A DNA stretch of 64,000 bases from Rhodoferax sp. (GTDB lineage Bacteria; Pseudomonadota; Gammaproteobacteria; Burkholderiales; Burkholderiaceae_C). The position numbers were made by a program, and so were the translations under genes. The stretch lies in contig JACKLK010000003.1 in the NCBI GenBank assembly GCA_024236015.1, positions 124,001 to 188,000 on the forward strand. Direction: 5' to 3'. Below the pieces are notes generated by a model. That model was not told the DNA's origin, made no database searches, and was given only the letters and a program-made list of their open reading frames with translations. Position 1 is the stretch's first letter, and the number at the start of each line of letters is the position of its first letter. Below, in pieces: positions 29,548-43,173 of the stretch.

Positions 29548-30330
29548 TTACAGGCTGAACATCATGGCGGTGAGGATGAAATCCAGGCCCAGCACGGCCA
29601 GCGAGGCCATCACCACCGTGCGGGTCGTCGCCTTGGACACGCCTTCGGGCGTGGCCTGCGCCTCGAAGCCCTGCAGCAGGGCCACGAAGGTCACGGTGAA
29701 CCCGAAGACCACACTCTTGATCAAGCCGTTGCCGACGTCTTTCCAGACGTCGACCCCGCCCTGGATCTGGCTCCAGAACGAGCCGGAATCGACGCCGATC
29801 ATCAACACCCCGACCACCCAGCCGCCGATGATGCCCGTTGCGCTGAACACCGCCGCGAGCAGGGGCATGACGATGACACCGGCCCAGAAACGCGGCGCCA
29901 GTACCCGCTGCACCGGGTCGACGGCCATCATCTCCATCACGCTGATCTGCTCGCCCGCCTTCATCAGCCCGATCTCGGCCGTCAGCGACGTGCCGGCGCG
30001 GCCGGCGAACAACAAGGCGGTGACCACCGGACCGAGTTCGCGCACGAGCGTGAGGGTCACCAGCAGGCCCAGTGCCTCGGACGATCCGTACCGCTGCAAC
30101 GTGTAATAACCCTGCAGGCCGAACACGAAGCCGACGAACAGGCCGGACACCGCGATGATGGCCAGCGAGTAGTTGCCCAGGAAATGGATCTGGTCGCGGA
30201 TCAGGCCAAAACGCCGGAAGGCCGGCCCGAACAGCATCAGCAGGCGCACGAACAGGCGCGCACCCAGGCCCATGCCGGCCAGCCGGCTGCGCACCGCAAA
30301 CCCGATGTCCGACGGACGGTACCAGCTCAC
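29548..30330 (-). CDS. mlaE: MlaE, permease subunit of the Mla transporter
   Basis: 260 residues, beginning with a GTG codon (VSWYRPSDIGFAV) that has a GGGG-containing site about six bases upstream; a nearby ATG is out of frame. Conserved ELGPVVTALLFAGRAGTSLTAEIG and MEMMAVDPVQRVLAPRFWAG segments define the MlaE/YrbE family. Inner-membrane, about five to six helices. It lies 64 bp after mlaF and 59 bp before mlaD. Confidence 0.95.
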   Translation of the reverse strand: MSWYRPSDIGFAVRSRLAGMGLGARLFVRLLMLFGPAFRRFGLIRDQIHFLGNYSLAIIAVSGLFVGFVFGLQGYYTLQRYGSSEALGLLVTLTLVRELGPVVTALLFAGRAGTSLTAEIGLMKAGEQISVMEMMAVDPVQRVLAPRFWAGVIVMPLLAAVFSATGIIGGWVVGVLMIGVDSGSFWSQIQGGVDVWKDVGNGLIKSVVFGFTVTFVALLQGFEAQATPEGVSKATTRTVVMASLAVLGLDFILTAMMFSL

Positions 30331-30394
30331 GCCATGCCCCTTCCTGCCGCCGGACGGCAAAGCTCGGCACCACGGTCGTGCTGCGCAGGATGTC

Positions 30395-31252
30395 TCATGT
30401 CCACTGCCCCGATGGTGGTTCCAGCGGCGCCGGCGCGGGACCGAAATCCTGCTCGACCGATGGACCCGGATAGTGGAACTGCACCGGACCATCCGGCCGC
30501 GCGTGCACATACTGGGAGACCAGCGGATCGTCGTTCTTGCGCACATCCTCGGGCCGGCCCTGGGCCGCGACCTTGCCGTTGGCCAGGATGATCACGTGGT
30601 CGGCGATGGCAAACGTCTCCTCCAGTTCATGCGACACGAAGACACTGGTCAGGCCCATCGAATCGTTGAGCTGGCGGATCAGCCGCGCCGCGGTGCCGAC
30701 CGATATCGGATCCAGGCCGGAGAAGGGTTCGTCGTACATCACCAGTTCCGGGTCGAGTGCGATGGCGCGCGCCAAGGCCACACGCCGCGCCATGCCGCCC
30801 GATATCTCGCTGGGCATCAGGTGGCGCGCGCCGCGCAGGCCCACCGCATTGAGTTTCATCAGTACGATGTCGCGCACCATGCCCTCGGGCAGCGCCGTGT
30901 GTTCGCGCAAGGGAAAGGCGACGTTCTCGAACACGCTGAGGTCGGCGAACAAGGCGCCGAACTGGAACAACATGCCCATGCGCCGGCGCGCTGCGTACAA
31001 CTGCTCCTGGTCGAGCGTTCCCACGTCTTCGAAACCGTCGGCGCCGTACAGCCGCAACTCGCCCTTCTGGGCCCGGTTCTGACCACCGATGAGCCGCAGC
31101 ACGGTCGTCTTGCCGCCACCCGACGCGCCCATCAGGGCCGTGACCTTGCCGCGCGGCACGGTCAGCGACACGCCGTCGAGGATGACGCGCTCACCGTAAC
31201 CGAAGCTCAGCTCGCGCAGTTCTATCAGGGGATCGGGGAAGGAGGAGTCCAT
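30395..31252 (-). CDS. mlaF: MlaF, ATP-binding subunit of the Mla transporter
   Basis: 285 residues. Walker A ALMGASGGGKTTVLRLI, Q-loop region MLFQFGALFADLS, signature EISGGMARRVALARAIA, Walker B ELVMYDEPFSGLDP and H-loop FVSHELEETFAIAD are present. The C-terminal tail is Pro/Ala-rich. First gene of the mlaFEDACB block, 126 bp after gltD, with a large palindrome in that gap. Confidence 0.96.
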   Translation of the reverse strand: MDSSFPDPLIELRELSFGYGERVILDGVSLTVPRGKVTALMGASGGGKTTVLRLIGGQNRAQKGELRLYGADGFEDVGTLDQEQLYAARRRMGMLFQFGALFADLSVFENVAFPLREHTALPEGMVRDIVLMKLNAVGLRGARHLMPSEISGGMARRVALARAIALDPELVMYDEPFSGLDPISVGTAARLIRQLNDSMGLTSVFVSHELEETFAIADHVIILANGKVAAQGRPEDVRKNDDPLVSQYVHARPDGPVQFHYPGPSVEQDFGPAPAPLEPPSGQWT

Positions 31253-31304
31253 GAGACAAGTCCGCCACCGGGAGGTGGACGGATGTCAAATGATACGGGA
31301 ATTC

Positions 31305-31350
31305 CCGCGCTCACTGTTGCGGCGCAACAACGCCGCAACAGTGAGCGCGG
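31305..31350. repeat. Long perfect palindrome between gltD and mlaF
   Basis: Twenty bases at 31305-31324 are exactly complementary to 31331-31350, around the 6-nt loop CAACAA. A smaller hairpin GGAACCC / GGGTTCC lies next to it towards gltD. On the minus strand it would follow gltD and precede mlaF. No T run follows, but the stem could act as a Rho-independent-like stop or a transcript stabiliser. Confidence 0.8.
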
Positions 31351-31378
31351 TGGCGGAACCCGTGGGGGTTCCTGGGCC

Positions 31379-32845
31379 TCAACGCGGCAATTCGCTGGCG
31401 CCCATCAGGAAGGCGTCCACCGCGCGCGCGGCCTGGCGGCCTTCGCGGATCGCCCAGACCACCAGGCTCTGGCCGCGGCGCATGTCGCCTGCGGCAAAGA
31501 CCTTCTCCACGTTGGTCGCATAACCGCCGGCGAGTTCGGTCGTGGCGCGGGCATTGCCCCGCGCATCCTTGTCGACACCGAACGCATCGAGCACCGTGGC
31601 CACCGGCGAGACGAAACCCATGGCCAGCAGCACGAGGTCGGCCGGCAACACCTGCTCGGAGCCGGCCACTTCGGTCATCTTGCCGTCCTTCCACTCGACC
31701 CGGACGGTCTTGAGACCCTTGACCTTGCCCTTCTCGCCGATGATCTCCTTGGTGGAGATCGCGAATTCGCGTTCGCAGCCTTCTTCATGGCTGGAGCTGG
31801 TGCGCAGCTTGATTGGCCAATACGGCCAGGTCAACGGGCGGTTTTCCTCGACCGGGGGTTGCGGCATCAGTTCGAACTGGGTGACGCTCTTGGCGCCGTG
31901 CCGGTTGCTGGTACCCACGCAATCGCTGCCGGTGTCGCCACCGCCGATCACGATCACGTGCTTGCCGTCCGCGCGCAGCTGGTCTCGCACCTTGTCGCCG
32001 GCGTTGACCTTGTTCTGCTGCGGCAGGAACTCCATGGCGAAATACACACCCTTGAGCTCGCGTCCCGGCACCGGCAGGTCGCGCGACTGCTCGGCGCCGC
32101 CGGTGAGCAAGACCGCGTCGAACTCCGCCGTGAGCTGGTCCGCCGCAATGGTCTCCTTGGCCCAGTTCGTGACCTTGCTGGTCTTGGGCATGTCCCCCAC
32201 CAGCACGCCGGTGCGGAACACCACGCCTTCGGCCTCCATCTGGGCGACACGCCGGTCGATGTGCGACTTCTCCATCTTGAAGTCGGGAATGCCGTAGCGC
32301 AGCAGGCCGCCGACGCGGTCGTTCTTCTCGAACACGGTCACGTCATGGCCGACCCGCGCGAGCTGCTGTGCCGCCGCCAGGCCCGCCGGGCCCGAACCCA
32401 CGATGGCGACCGTCTTGCCGGTGCGCTGGCGCGCCTTCTGCGGCTTGACCCAGTCGTTCTCCCAGGCCTTGTCGATGATGGCGTGTTCGATCGACTTGAT
32501 GCCGACCGCGTCGTCGTTGACATTGAGCGTACACGCCGCCTCGCACGGCGCCGGACAGATCCGGCCGGTGAATTCCGGAAAGTTGTTGGTGCTGTGCAGC
32601 ACCGTGATCGCGTTTTTCCAGTCGCCCCGGTAGACGAGGTCGTTGAAATCCGGAATCACGTTGTTGACCGGGCAGCCACTGTTGCAGAACGGCGTTCCGC
32701 AGTCCATGCATCGGGCGCTCTGCGTCTTGGCTTTGTTGTCATCGAGCGTGAGCACGAACTCGCGGTATTCCTTGACCCGCTGTTCGACGGGCAAATATTC
32801 CTCCTCGAGCCGTGGGTACTCCATGAATCCGGTGACTTTTCCCAT
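31379..32845 (-). CDS. gltD: Glutamate synthase small subunit
   Basis: 488 residues from MGKVTGFMEYPRLEEEYLPV, with AGGA six bases upstream. The N-terminal 4Fe-4S region has CMDCGTPFCNSGCPVNNVIP and CPAPCEAACTLN. The FAD site VAIVGSGPAGLAAAQQLARVG and the NADPH site VIVIGGGDTGSDCVG follow. It passes electrons from NADPH to GltB. It lies 39 bp after gltB. Confidence 0.98.
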   Translation of the reverse strand: MGKVTGFMEYPRLEEEYLPVEQRVKEYREFVLTLDDNKAKTQSARCMDCGTPFCNSGCPVNNVIPDFNDLVYRGDWKNAITVLHSTNNFPEFTGRICPAPCEAACTLNVNDDAVGIKSIEHAIIDKAWENDWVKPQKARQRTGKTVAIVGSGPAGLAAAQQLARVGHDVTVFEKNDRVGGLLRYGIPDFKMEKSHIDRRVAQMEAEGVVFRTGVLVGDMPKTSKVTNWAKETIAADQLTAEFDAVLLTGGAEQSRDLPVPGRELKGVYFAMEFLPQQNKVNAGDKVRDQLRADGKHVIVIGGGDTGSDCVGTSNRHGAKSVTQFELMPQPPVEENRPLTWPYWPIKLRTSSSHEEGCEREFAISTKEIIGEKGKVKGLKTVRVEWKDGKMTEVAGSEQVLPADLVLLAMGFVSPVATVLDAFGVDKDARGNARATTELAGGYATNVEKVFAAGDMRRGQSLVVWAIREGRQAARAVDAFLMGASELPR

Positions 32846-32884
32846 GATCAATCCTGCTTAATTTCAGACAAGGCCTTGCGGCAC

Positions 32885-37672
<4,788 letters not shown>

Positions 37673-37787
37673 GATTGTTCCTCGTCACTACGCCAACCCG
37701 CACCGCCGCCATCGTGCAATCCGTGGAGCTCCCGGGCCGGGCACACAGTTTAGTGCACCGCAACATTCATGCCGAGAAATATTAAAT

Positions 37788-38632
37788 GGGGTCAGATTCC
37801 AATTAAATTCGTCTACACCTGAACGTCAATTAATTGGGGACAGATTAAATAGCCATGATCGACCCAGGCTACGCCCGATCGCTCAATCGGGTGCCGGCAA
37901 CTTTTTCACCGGGCGTCCCGGCATGGACGGGGTCAGGCGCCGCTGCACGCGGCCCTGGAGCCCGGCAACAAAGCGCGGATCCCCCAGCACCCAGCCGCTG
38001 GTCACCGATTGCCCCAAGGCCTGGTACTGATCCTGCGAGATACCCGCCTGGACCAGTTCGCCGTACCGAGACTCGCGCGCAAATGGCGTGTTGCCGAGTT
38101 CCCACACCAGCGCATGGGGCGTAACGAGGCGATCATTGCGCAGCCCCACGTAGTGCGCGTGACTGGACCAGGGGTAGTCCTGGGCCCGCCCGACGATGCC
38201 GGCGCGCACCGGATTGAGGTCCAGGTACACCATGCAGGCCAGCAGATAACGCTCGGACTGCACCAGGGCGGACTTGTAACGCCCCTCCCACAAGGTGCCA
38301 CTGCGCTGATGGGTATCGTTGAAATGACGCACGTAACGCCGGCCGACCGCCTGCATCATCTTCGGCAATGCGTCCTGCACCTGCGGCGAGACCAGCAGAT
38401 GGAAGTGGTTGTCCATCAGCACATAGGCGTGGATCGCCACGTCGAACTGGATCGCGTTCTCGGCCAGCAGGCTGCGCATCTTCTCGCGATCCGCGTCCGA
38501 GCCGAAGATAGGCTGGCGGTTGTTGCCCCGCTGGATGACGTGGTAGGGATGGCCGGGTACGGAAACGCGCGCGAGTCGAGCCATGATGCGGGACCGCGGC
38601 GCCAGGTGCCGCGGCAATGGGAATCTGACCCC
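37788..38632. mobile_element. RAYT-type element bounded by 13-bp inverted repeats
   Basis: An 845-bp unit inserted between gltB and the lipoprotein gene. GGGGTCAGATTCC (37788-37800) at the left is the exact reverse complement of GGAATCTGACCCC (38620-38632) at the right. A degenerate second copy (GGGGACAGATT, 37835-37845) lies just inside the left end. A 7-bp hairpin CCGCGGC / GCCGCGG (38594-38614) lies near the right end. The interior is almost filled by a Y1 (HUH) transposase gene. The left end (37775-37860) is noticeably AT-rich against the genome. Confidence 0.8.
37883..38584 (-). CDS. REP-associated tyrosine transposase (RAYT, Y1/HUH family)
   Basis: 233 residues from MARLARVSVPGHPYHVIQRG. 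The HUH motif NHFHLLVSP, the YVLMDNH strand, and the Tyr-containing helix (QAVGRRYVRHFNDTHQRSGT, LWEGRYKSALV) match the TnpA_REP / Y1 family. The DLNPVRAGIVGRAQDYPWSS segment is diagnostic for RAYT proteins. These enzymes mobilise or amplify REP palindromes. An ATG 11 codons upstream was not preferred because homology begins at MARLARV. It appears intact. Confidence 0.92.
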   Translation of the reverse strand: MARLARVSVPGHPYHVIQRGNNRQPIFGSDADREKMRSLLAENAIQFDVAIHAYVLMDNHFHLLVSPQVQDALPKMMQAVGRRYVRHFNDTHQRSGTLWEGRYKSALVQSERYLLACMVYLDLNPVRAGIVGRAQDYPWSSHAHYVGLRNDRLVTPHALVWELGNTPFARESRYGELVQAGISQDQYQALGQSVTSGWVLGDPRFVAGLQGRVQRRLTPSMPGRPVKKLPAPD

Positions 38633-38638
38633 GCAATC

Positions 38639-39091
38639 TTAGCGGGGCGCGCGGGTCACCCGGGCCTTGCCGCCGGTCATGACCAGGATGACGGCGTCGC
38701 CGGGCACCAGTGTCTCGGCACCACGCGCCTGCACGATGGCCCGGCGCTCGCCATTGCGCATCTGGAGCAGGATCTCCACGGCGTCTTCGCGCGTGGCCGA
38801 ACGTTCGATCGCGTTGCCGGCAACGGCACCCGCGACCGCGCCCAGCACGCCCACGATGACGCCCTCGCGCCGGCCGCCCACGCTGGAGCCCGCAACGCCG
38901 CCGACCAGGCCGCCGGCAACCGAGCCCATGCCCGACTGGGTGCCTTCGACCGTGACCGGCCGAACCGACAGCACGGTCGCATCCTGAACCGTCGACAGGC
39001 GCTGCGCGTCACCGCGCTGCACCACATCCGGGCTGGTGGTCGAACAGGCCGACACCACCAGTACCAGCAACAAACCCGCGACATTCTTCAA
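38639..39091 (-). CDS. Glycine-zipper outer-membrane lipoprotein (SlyB-like)
   Basis: 150 residues from a TTG start (MKNVAGLLLVLVVSACSTTS), which has AAGGGG six bases upstream; no suitable ATG yields a proper signal peptide. Lipobox VSAC puts the lipidated Cys at residue 16. A glycine-zipper 2TM segment (GGLVGGVAGSSVGGRREG and VGVLGAVAGAVAGNAIE) is followed by a beta-rich C-terminal domain ending at KARVTRAPR. Similar proteins support outer-membrane integrity. It adjoins the RAYT element by only 6 bp. Confidence 0.85.
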   Translation of the reverse strand: MKNVAGLLLVLVVSACSTTSPDVVQRGDAQRLSTVQDATVLSVRPVTVEGTQSGMGSVAGGLVGGVAGSSVGGRREGVIVGVLGAVAGAVAGNAIERSATREDAVEILLQMRNGERRAIVQARGAETLVPGDAVILVMTGGKARVTRAPR

Positions 39092-39128
39092 TTCGATCCC
39101 CTTGTTCCTGCAGACACCGTGTTCGCCA

Positions 39129-40121
39129 TCATGCGTCCATCGGGATTGTGCTCCCCGTTGCGCCGGCGCTGGCAAGCATGTGCGACGGCTCCTGGGCCGG
39201 CAATCGATACCGGCCCTGCAACAACGATTCGAGGCCGAACTGCGCCAGCAGTTCCCGCATCCGCATGGCCGCGCTGCGTCGCATCTGGCCGGTATGGCGG
39301 GCGATGATCAACTCGTTCTTCATGCTGTGCTCCCACCCCACCAGTTCCGTCACCGTGACCTGGTAGCCCCAGGCCTCGAGATACAGGCAGCGCAGCACAT
39401 TGCTCAGCTGGCTGCCCACTTCGCGGGTGTGCAAGGGGTGCCGCCACAACTCGGCCAGCGGCGTTCGCCGCAGGCTCAGCGCCTTGCCCGCATTGAGCAG
39501 GCGCGCCAGTTCGGCCTGGCAACACGGGACCAGCACCATGGCACGGGCCGACTTGGCCAGACCGAATGCGATCGCATCGTCGGTCGCCGTATCGCAGGCA
39601 TGCAGCGCCGTCACCAGGTCGACCTGCCGCGGAAGCTCGGCCGCGACGGCCGACTCGGCCACGCTCAGGTTCAGGAAGGACATGCGTGCAAAACCCAGCT
39701 GCCGCGCCAGCTGGCGCGACTTCTCGACCAGTTCGGTCCGGGTCTCGATGCCGTAGATCCAGCCGTCCGCGCGCTGGCGGAAGAACAGGTCATACAGGAT
39801 GAATCCCAGGTAGGACTTGCCGGCACCGTGATCGGCCACGGCAAGCCCCGGTCCGGCGCCGCCGCTGGTCGGGCTCGCCGGCGGCGCGGCCTCGGCGCCG
39901 AGCTCGAGCAGCAGCTTTTCGATGAACTGGTACAGGTGGTAGACCTGCTTGAGCTTGCGCCGCGAATCCTGGTTCAGCTTGCCCTCGCGGGTCAGGATAT
40001 GCAACTCCTGCAGCAATGCCACCGATTGGCCCGGCCACAATTCGTCCGCCAGCGCGTCTGCCCCGCGGCTTCCCGTGCCGGGTTTCACGGCGCCGGCGGC
40101 CTTGTCGCGTTTTTTTGTCAT
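39129..40121 (-). CDS. SAM-dependent methyltransferase (Methyltransf_32 / METTL25-like)
   Basis: 330 residues from MTKKRDKAAGAVKPGTGSRG. A basic N-terminal region leads into a Rossmann-like SAM site LAVADHGAGKSYLGFILYDL and YGIETRTELVEKSRQLA, with ALHACDTATDDAIAFGL and LVPCCQAELARLL downstream. This resembles class I methyltransferases with the Methyltransf_32 domain. The substrate is unknown; the basic N-terminus suggests RNA or a ribosomal target. ATGA overlap with the DUF1415 stop fixes the start. Confidence 0.75.
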   Translation of the reverse strand: MTKKRDKAAGAVKPGTGSRGADALADELWPGQSVALLQELHILTREGKLNQDSRRKLKQVYHLYQFIEKLLLELGAEAAPPASPTSGGAGPGLAVADHGAGKSYLGFILYDLFFRQRADGWIYGIETRTELVEKSRQLARQLGFARMSFLNLSVAESAVAAELPRQVDLVTALHACDTATDDAIAFGLAKSARAMVLVPCCQAELARLLNAGKALSLRRTPLAELWRHPLHTREVGSQLSNVLRCLYLEAWGYQVTVTELVGWEHSMKNELIIARHTGQMRRSAAMRMRELLAQFGLESLLQGRYRLPAQEPSHMLASAGATGSTIPMDA

Positions 40122-40744
40122 CGCCCTATCCTGCCACGACGGCGCGCGGCCGACGGTGCTGCAGCCGGCGGCGGTGGAACCGAACGCCGCACGCCCAGTG
40201 CATCCCAGCCGGCCTGGCCGATCCGCTGCAAGGTTTTCATGTTTGCCTCGAAGATGGTGTCCGCCTGCGGGAATGCCGCCACGGCCTTGTCCACGCTGGC
40301 CTCGCGCAACAGGTGCAGCGTCGGGTAGGGGGCGCGGTTCGTGGCATTGGTGATGTCGTCCGCCGCGGTTCCGGCGAACTGGAATTGCGGATGGAAGCTG
40401 GCGATCTGCAACACGCCATCGAGTTCGAGCGCCTCGAGCAGATCCTCGGCCCGGCCCAGGAAATCGTTGAAGTCGAGAAAGCGGGGCAAGGCGTCGGGAA
40501 GGATCAGCAAGGTGGTGTCGCGCAGCTGCGCATCCATGTCCGCGAGTGCACGCATCTCGAGCTCCAGCAAGTGCAATAGTTGCTGCGGCTCGGTGGCGCG
40601 GCTGACCCTGTAGTGAATCTGGCCGCGCACATGCACGGCCTTGGCAAACGGGCACAACTGCAAGCCGATCACGGCCGCCTCCAGCCAGTGCTGCATGTCG
40701 CGCAGCACGGACGCCCCATAGTCTTCGGGTTCAGGTGCGCGCAT
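40118..40744 (-). CDS. DUF1415 family protein
   Basis: 208 residues, function unknown. Conserved features of DUF1415: WLEAAVIGLQLCPFAKAVHV near the N-terminus, the FLDFNDFLGRAEDLLEALEL helix, QIASFHPQFQFAGTAADDIT, and NRAPYPTLHLLREASVDKAV. The GLQLCPFAK segment contains the one strongly conserved Cys. The C-terminus is basic and Pro/Ala-rich. It overlaps the MFS gene by 14 bp and the methyltransferase start by 4 bp. Confidence 0.85.
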   Translation of the reverse strand: MRAPEPEDYGASVLRDMQHWLEAAVIGLQLCPFAKAVHVRGQIHYRVSRATEPQQLLHLLELEMRALADMDAQLRDTTLLILPDALPRFLDFNDFLGRAEDLLEALELDGVLQIASFHPQFQFAGTAADDITNATNRAPYPTLHLLREASVDKAVAAFPQADTIFEANMKTLQRIGQAGWDALGVRRSVPPPPAAAPSAARRRGRIGR

Positions 40745-41972
40745 GCACCAACTGCCGGTGAATACGCTGTGCGACCACCAGTCCGAGCAGGCAACAACTG
40801 CCGGTGGCGACCCAGGTCCAGTGCCAGCCGCCCGCCGCGGCCGCCACCCAGGCCACCAGCGGCGGGCCCAGGAACTGACCGAGCGCCGAGAGCTGCTGCA
40901 TCCAGCCCACCGTGGTGGAAACACTGGCCTCGTCCGGTGCCAGGCGCACCGCCAGCGAGAACAGGGTGCCGGGGATCAGGCCACCGACCATTGAGAACAG
41001 CAGCACGCCGCCATACCGCAGCATGGCGGTCAGCTGCGGCGAGCCGCTCCAGCCGATATCGGCAAACGCGATCACCGCGCCGAGGGCCATGGCGGTGAAG
41101 CCCGCGCCCAGCAGGTGCCGGGCTGCGACGCCTCGCTGCAACAGGCGCCCCGAAGCCACATTGCCGACGACATTGACCAGCGCGGCGAGTGCCAGCAAAG
41201 TGGCCGCCGCCGAGCCGAATCGACCGGACTGCGCAACGACCGAGGGCAGGAATCCGATCACGGCCAGCCACTGGCCGGAATACAGCGCGAAACACAGCGC
41301 AACCAGCCAGGGTCCGCGCGCGCTCAGCGTGCGCCGGACCCGCAGCGTCCAGGTCACCTGCACGGTCCTCGCCTTGCGCCGGGCCTTCGGCGCCACCGGC
41401 GCGGCCGGCACGTCGGGGCCAATCGCCAGCGCGACCCAGACCGCCATGACCATGGTCAGGCCTGCCATCAGCAGCCACCAGCCGCGCCAGTCGGCCAGCC
41501 CGATGACCATGGGGCCACCGGCCAGCGCAAGTGCGGTGCCCAGCGGCATGTAGGCGCCCCACATGCCCAGCGCCGACTGCATGTGCGCGGCCGGCGTCAG
41601 CCGGCGGATCAGCGCGGGGCCGGGCATGACGGTCAGCAGGAAGCCGAAACCCTCGCAGGCCCGAAGCGCCAGCAGATGACCCGGCTGCTCGGCCAGCGCC
41701 CCCAGCGCCCCTGCGATCGACAGCACGGTCAGGCCGACGAGCATGCTGCGCTTGAGCCCCATGCTGTCGGCGAGCAGGCCCGCCACCAGGCCGAACAACA
41801 TGCCGGCGAACTGCACCAGCGACAGCAGGAATCCCGCCTGCAACAGACTCACCCCCAGGGCGTCGCGCAGCACCGGTATCGCCGGCGACAACTTGCCCAC
41901 GTGCAGCGCCGCCGACACACCGGCCAATACGACGACCACCTCGGGATGGCGTTGCCACACACGCACGATCAT
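40731..41972 (-). CDS. MFS transporter (CynX/NimT-like)
   Basis: 413 residues with about twelve membrane helices. The loop between helices 2 and 3 has the MFS motif GLLADSMGLKRSMLVG, and a longer basic central loop (APKARRKARTVQVTWTLRVR) separates the halves. Substrate cannot be read. It lies 5 bp after dgt and overlaps the DUF1415 gene, so it belongs to the aroKB-dgt transcription unit. Confidence 0.88.
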   Translation of the reverse strand: MIVRVWQRHPEVVVVLAGVSAALHVGKLSPAIPVLRDALGVSLLQAGFLLSLVQFAGMLFGLVAGLLADSMGLKRSMLVGLTVLSIAGALGALAEQPGHLLALRACEGFGFLLTVMPGPALIRRLTPAAHMQSALGMWGAYMPLGTALALAGGPMVIGLADWRGWWLLMAGLTMVMAVWVALAIGPDVPAAPVAPKARRKARTVQVTWTLRVRRTLSARGPWLVALCFALYSGQWLAVIGFLPSVVAQSGRFGSAAATLLALAALVNVVGNVASGRLLQRGVAARHLLGAGFTAMALGAVIAFADIGWSGSPQLTAMLRYGGVLLFSMVGGLIPGTLFSLAVRLAPDEASVSTTVGWMQQLSALGQFLGPPLVAWVAAAAGGWHWTWVATGSCCLLGLVVAQRIHRQLVHART

Positions 41973-41977
41973 GGGGA

Positions 41978-43171
41978 TCAGGCCAGCAGCCGCACTCCGG
42001 TGATGCGCTCGTGTTCACGGACGGCAAACCGGTCCGTCATGCCGGCGATGAAATCGGCCACCACACGGGCGCGCGACTGGAGCTCATCCAGGTCGTCCCG
42101 CGCCGCTTCGCTGCGCGCGACAAAACCCGGCTGCATGGATTGCGGTGCTTCCATGTAGGCCGCAAACAACTCGCGCACGATGCGCCGCGCCTGGTTGGTG
42201 GTGGCCATCACCTGGGCATGCCGGTACAGGTTGCGCAACAGGAACTGCTTGAGCTCGGTCGACGCACGGCGCATCGGATCCGAGAACTGCACCAGCGGCG
42301 GGGCGGCACGCACCTCGCGCACGTCGCCGGGGGCGACCGCCTGCAACTGGGCCGTGGTGGCATCGATCACGTCGTAGACCTGGGCGCTGAGCATCTGGCG
42401 GATGGTCTCGTACAGCAGCCGCCGGTCCTGGGCCGCGTCGCACAGATGGGGATGGCGTGTGCGCGTCTGATCCAGATACTGCTGGAACAATGGTACCGAT
42501 TCGAGTTGCTCGACCGTGATCAAGCCCGAGCGCACGCCATCGTCGATGTCGTGCGCGTTGTAGGCGATCTCGTCGGCCAGGTTGCACAGCTGCGCCTCCA
42601 GGCTCGGTTGGCTGCGATCGAGAAAGCGGCGGCCGACGCCGCCGCCGCCATCGGCGTAGGCCGGCTCCTCGGCCTCGATCAGCAGCGCATTGCGGTTGGC
42701 GCAATGCTTGAGAATGCCTTCGCGCGTCTCGAAGGTCAGGTTGAGCCCGTCGAAATCCGGGTAGCGCTCCTCGAGCAGGTCAACGATGCGCAGGCTCTGC
42801 AGGTTGTGTTCGAAGCCGCCGTAGTCGGCCATGCAATCGTTCAGCGCATCCTGTCCGGCATGGCCGAACGGGGTATGCCCCAGGTCGTGCGACAACGCGA
42901 TCGCCTCGACCAGGTCTTCATGCAGGCCCAGCGAACGTGCGATCGAGCGGCCCAGTTGCGCGACCTCCAGCGAATGGGTGAGCCGGGTGCGGAACAGATC
43001 ACCCTCGTGATTGAGGAACACCTGGGTCTTGTAGACCAGACGCCGGAATGCCGAGCAATGGATGACGCGATCGCGGTCGCGCTGGAAATCCGAGCGGGTC
43101 GGCGCGGGCGGCTCGGCATGGCGCCGGCCACGCGAACGGGCCGGGTCGCAGGCATACACCGCCAGCGCCAT
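41978..43171 (-). CDS. dgt: Deoxyguanosinetriphosphate triphosphohydrolase-like protein (HD domain)
   Basis: 397 residues. HD-domain metal ligands appear in TRLTHSLEVAQLGRSIARSL and AIALSHDLGHTPFGHAGQDA, and the GGFEHNLQSLRIVDLLEERY segment is typical of the Dgt-like family. It hydrolyses dNTPs to the nucleoside and triphosphate. Start MALAVYACDPARSRGRRHAE follows the aroB stop by 2 bp; longer frames overlap aroB. Confidence 0.93.
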   Translation of the reverse strand: MALAVYACDPARSRGRRHAEPPAPTRSDFQRDRDRVIHCSAFRRLVYKTQVFLNHEGDLFRTRLTHSLEVAQLGRSIARSLGLHEDLVEAIALSHDLGHTPFGHAGQDALNDCMADYGGFEHNLQSLRIVDLLEERYPDFDGLNLTFETREGILKHCANRNALLIEAEEPAYADGGGGVGRRFLDRSQPSLEAQLCNLADEIAYNAHDIDDGVRSGLITVEQLESVPLFQQYLDQTRTRHPHLCDAAQDRRLLYETIRQMLSAQVYDVIDATTAQLQAVAPGDVREVRAAPPLVQFSDPMRRASTELKQFLLRNLYRHAQVMATTNQARRIVRELFAAYMEAPQSMQPGFVARSEAARDDLDELQSRARVVADFIAGMTDRFAVREHERITGVRLLA

Positions 43172-43173
43172 GG

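Noticed and set aside
31251..31290. TTGACA (minus strand, 31284-31289) as an mlaF promoter.
   Set aside because: The sequence 17 bases downstream (GGCGGA) is not a -10 box.
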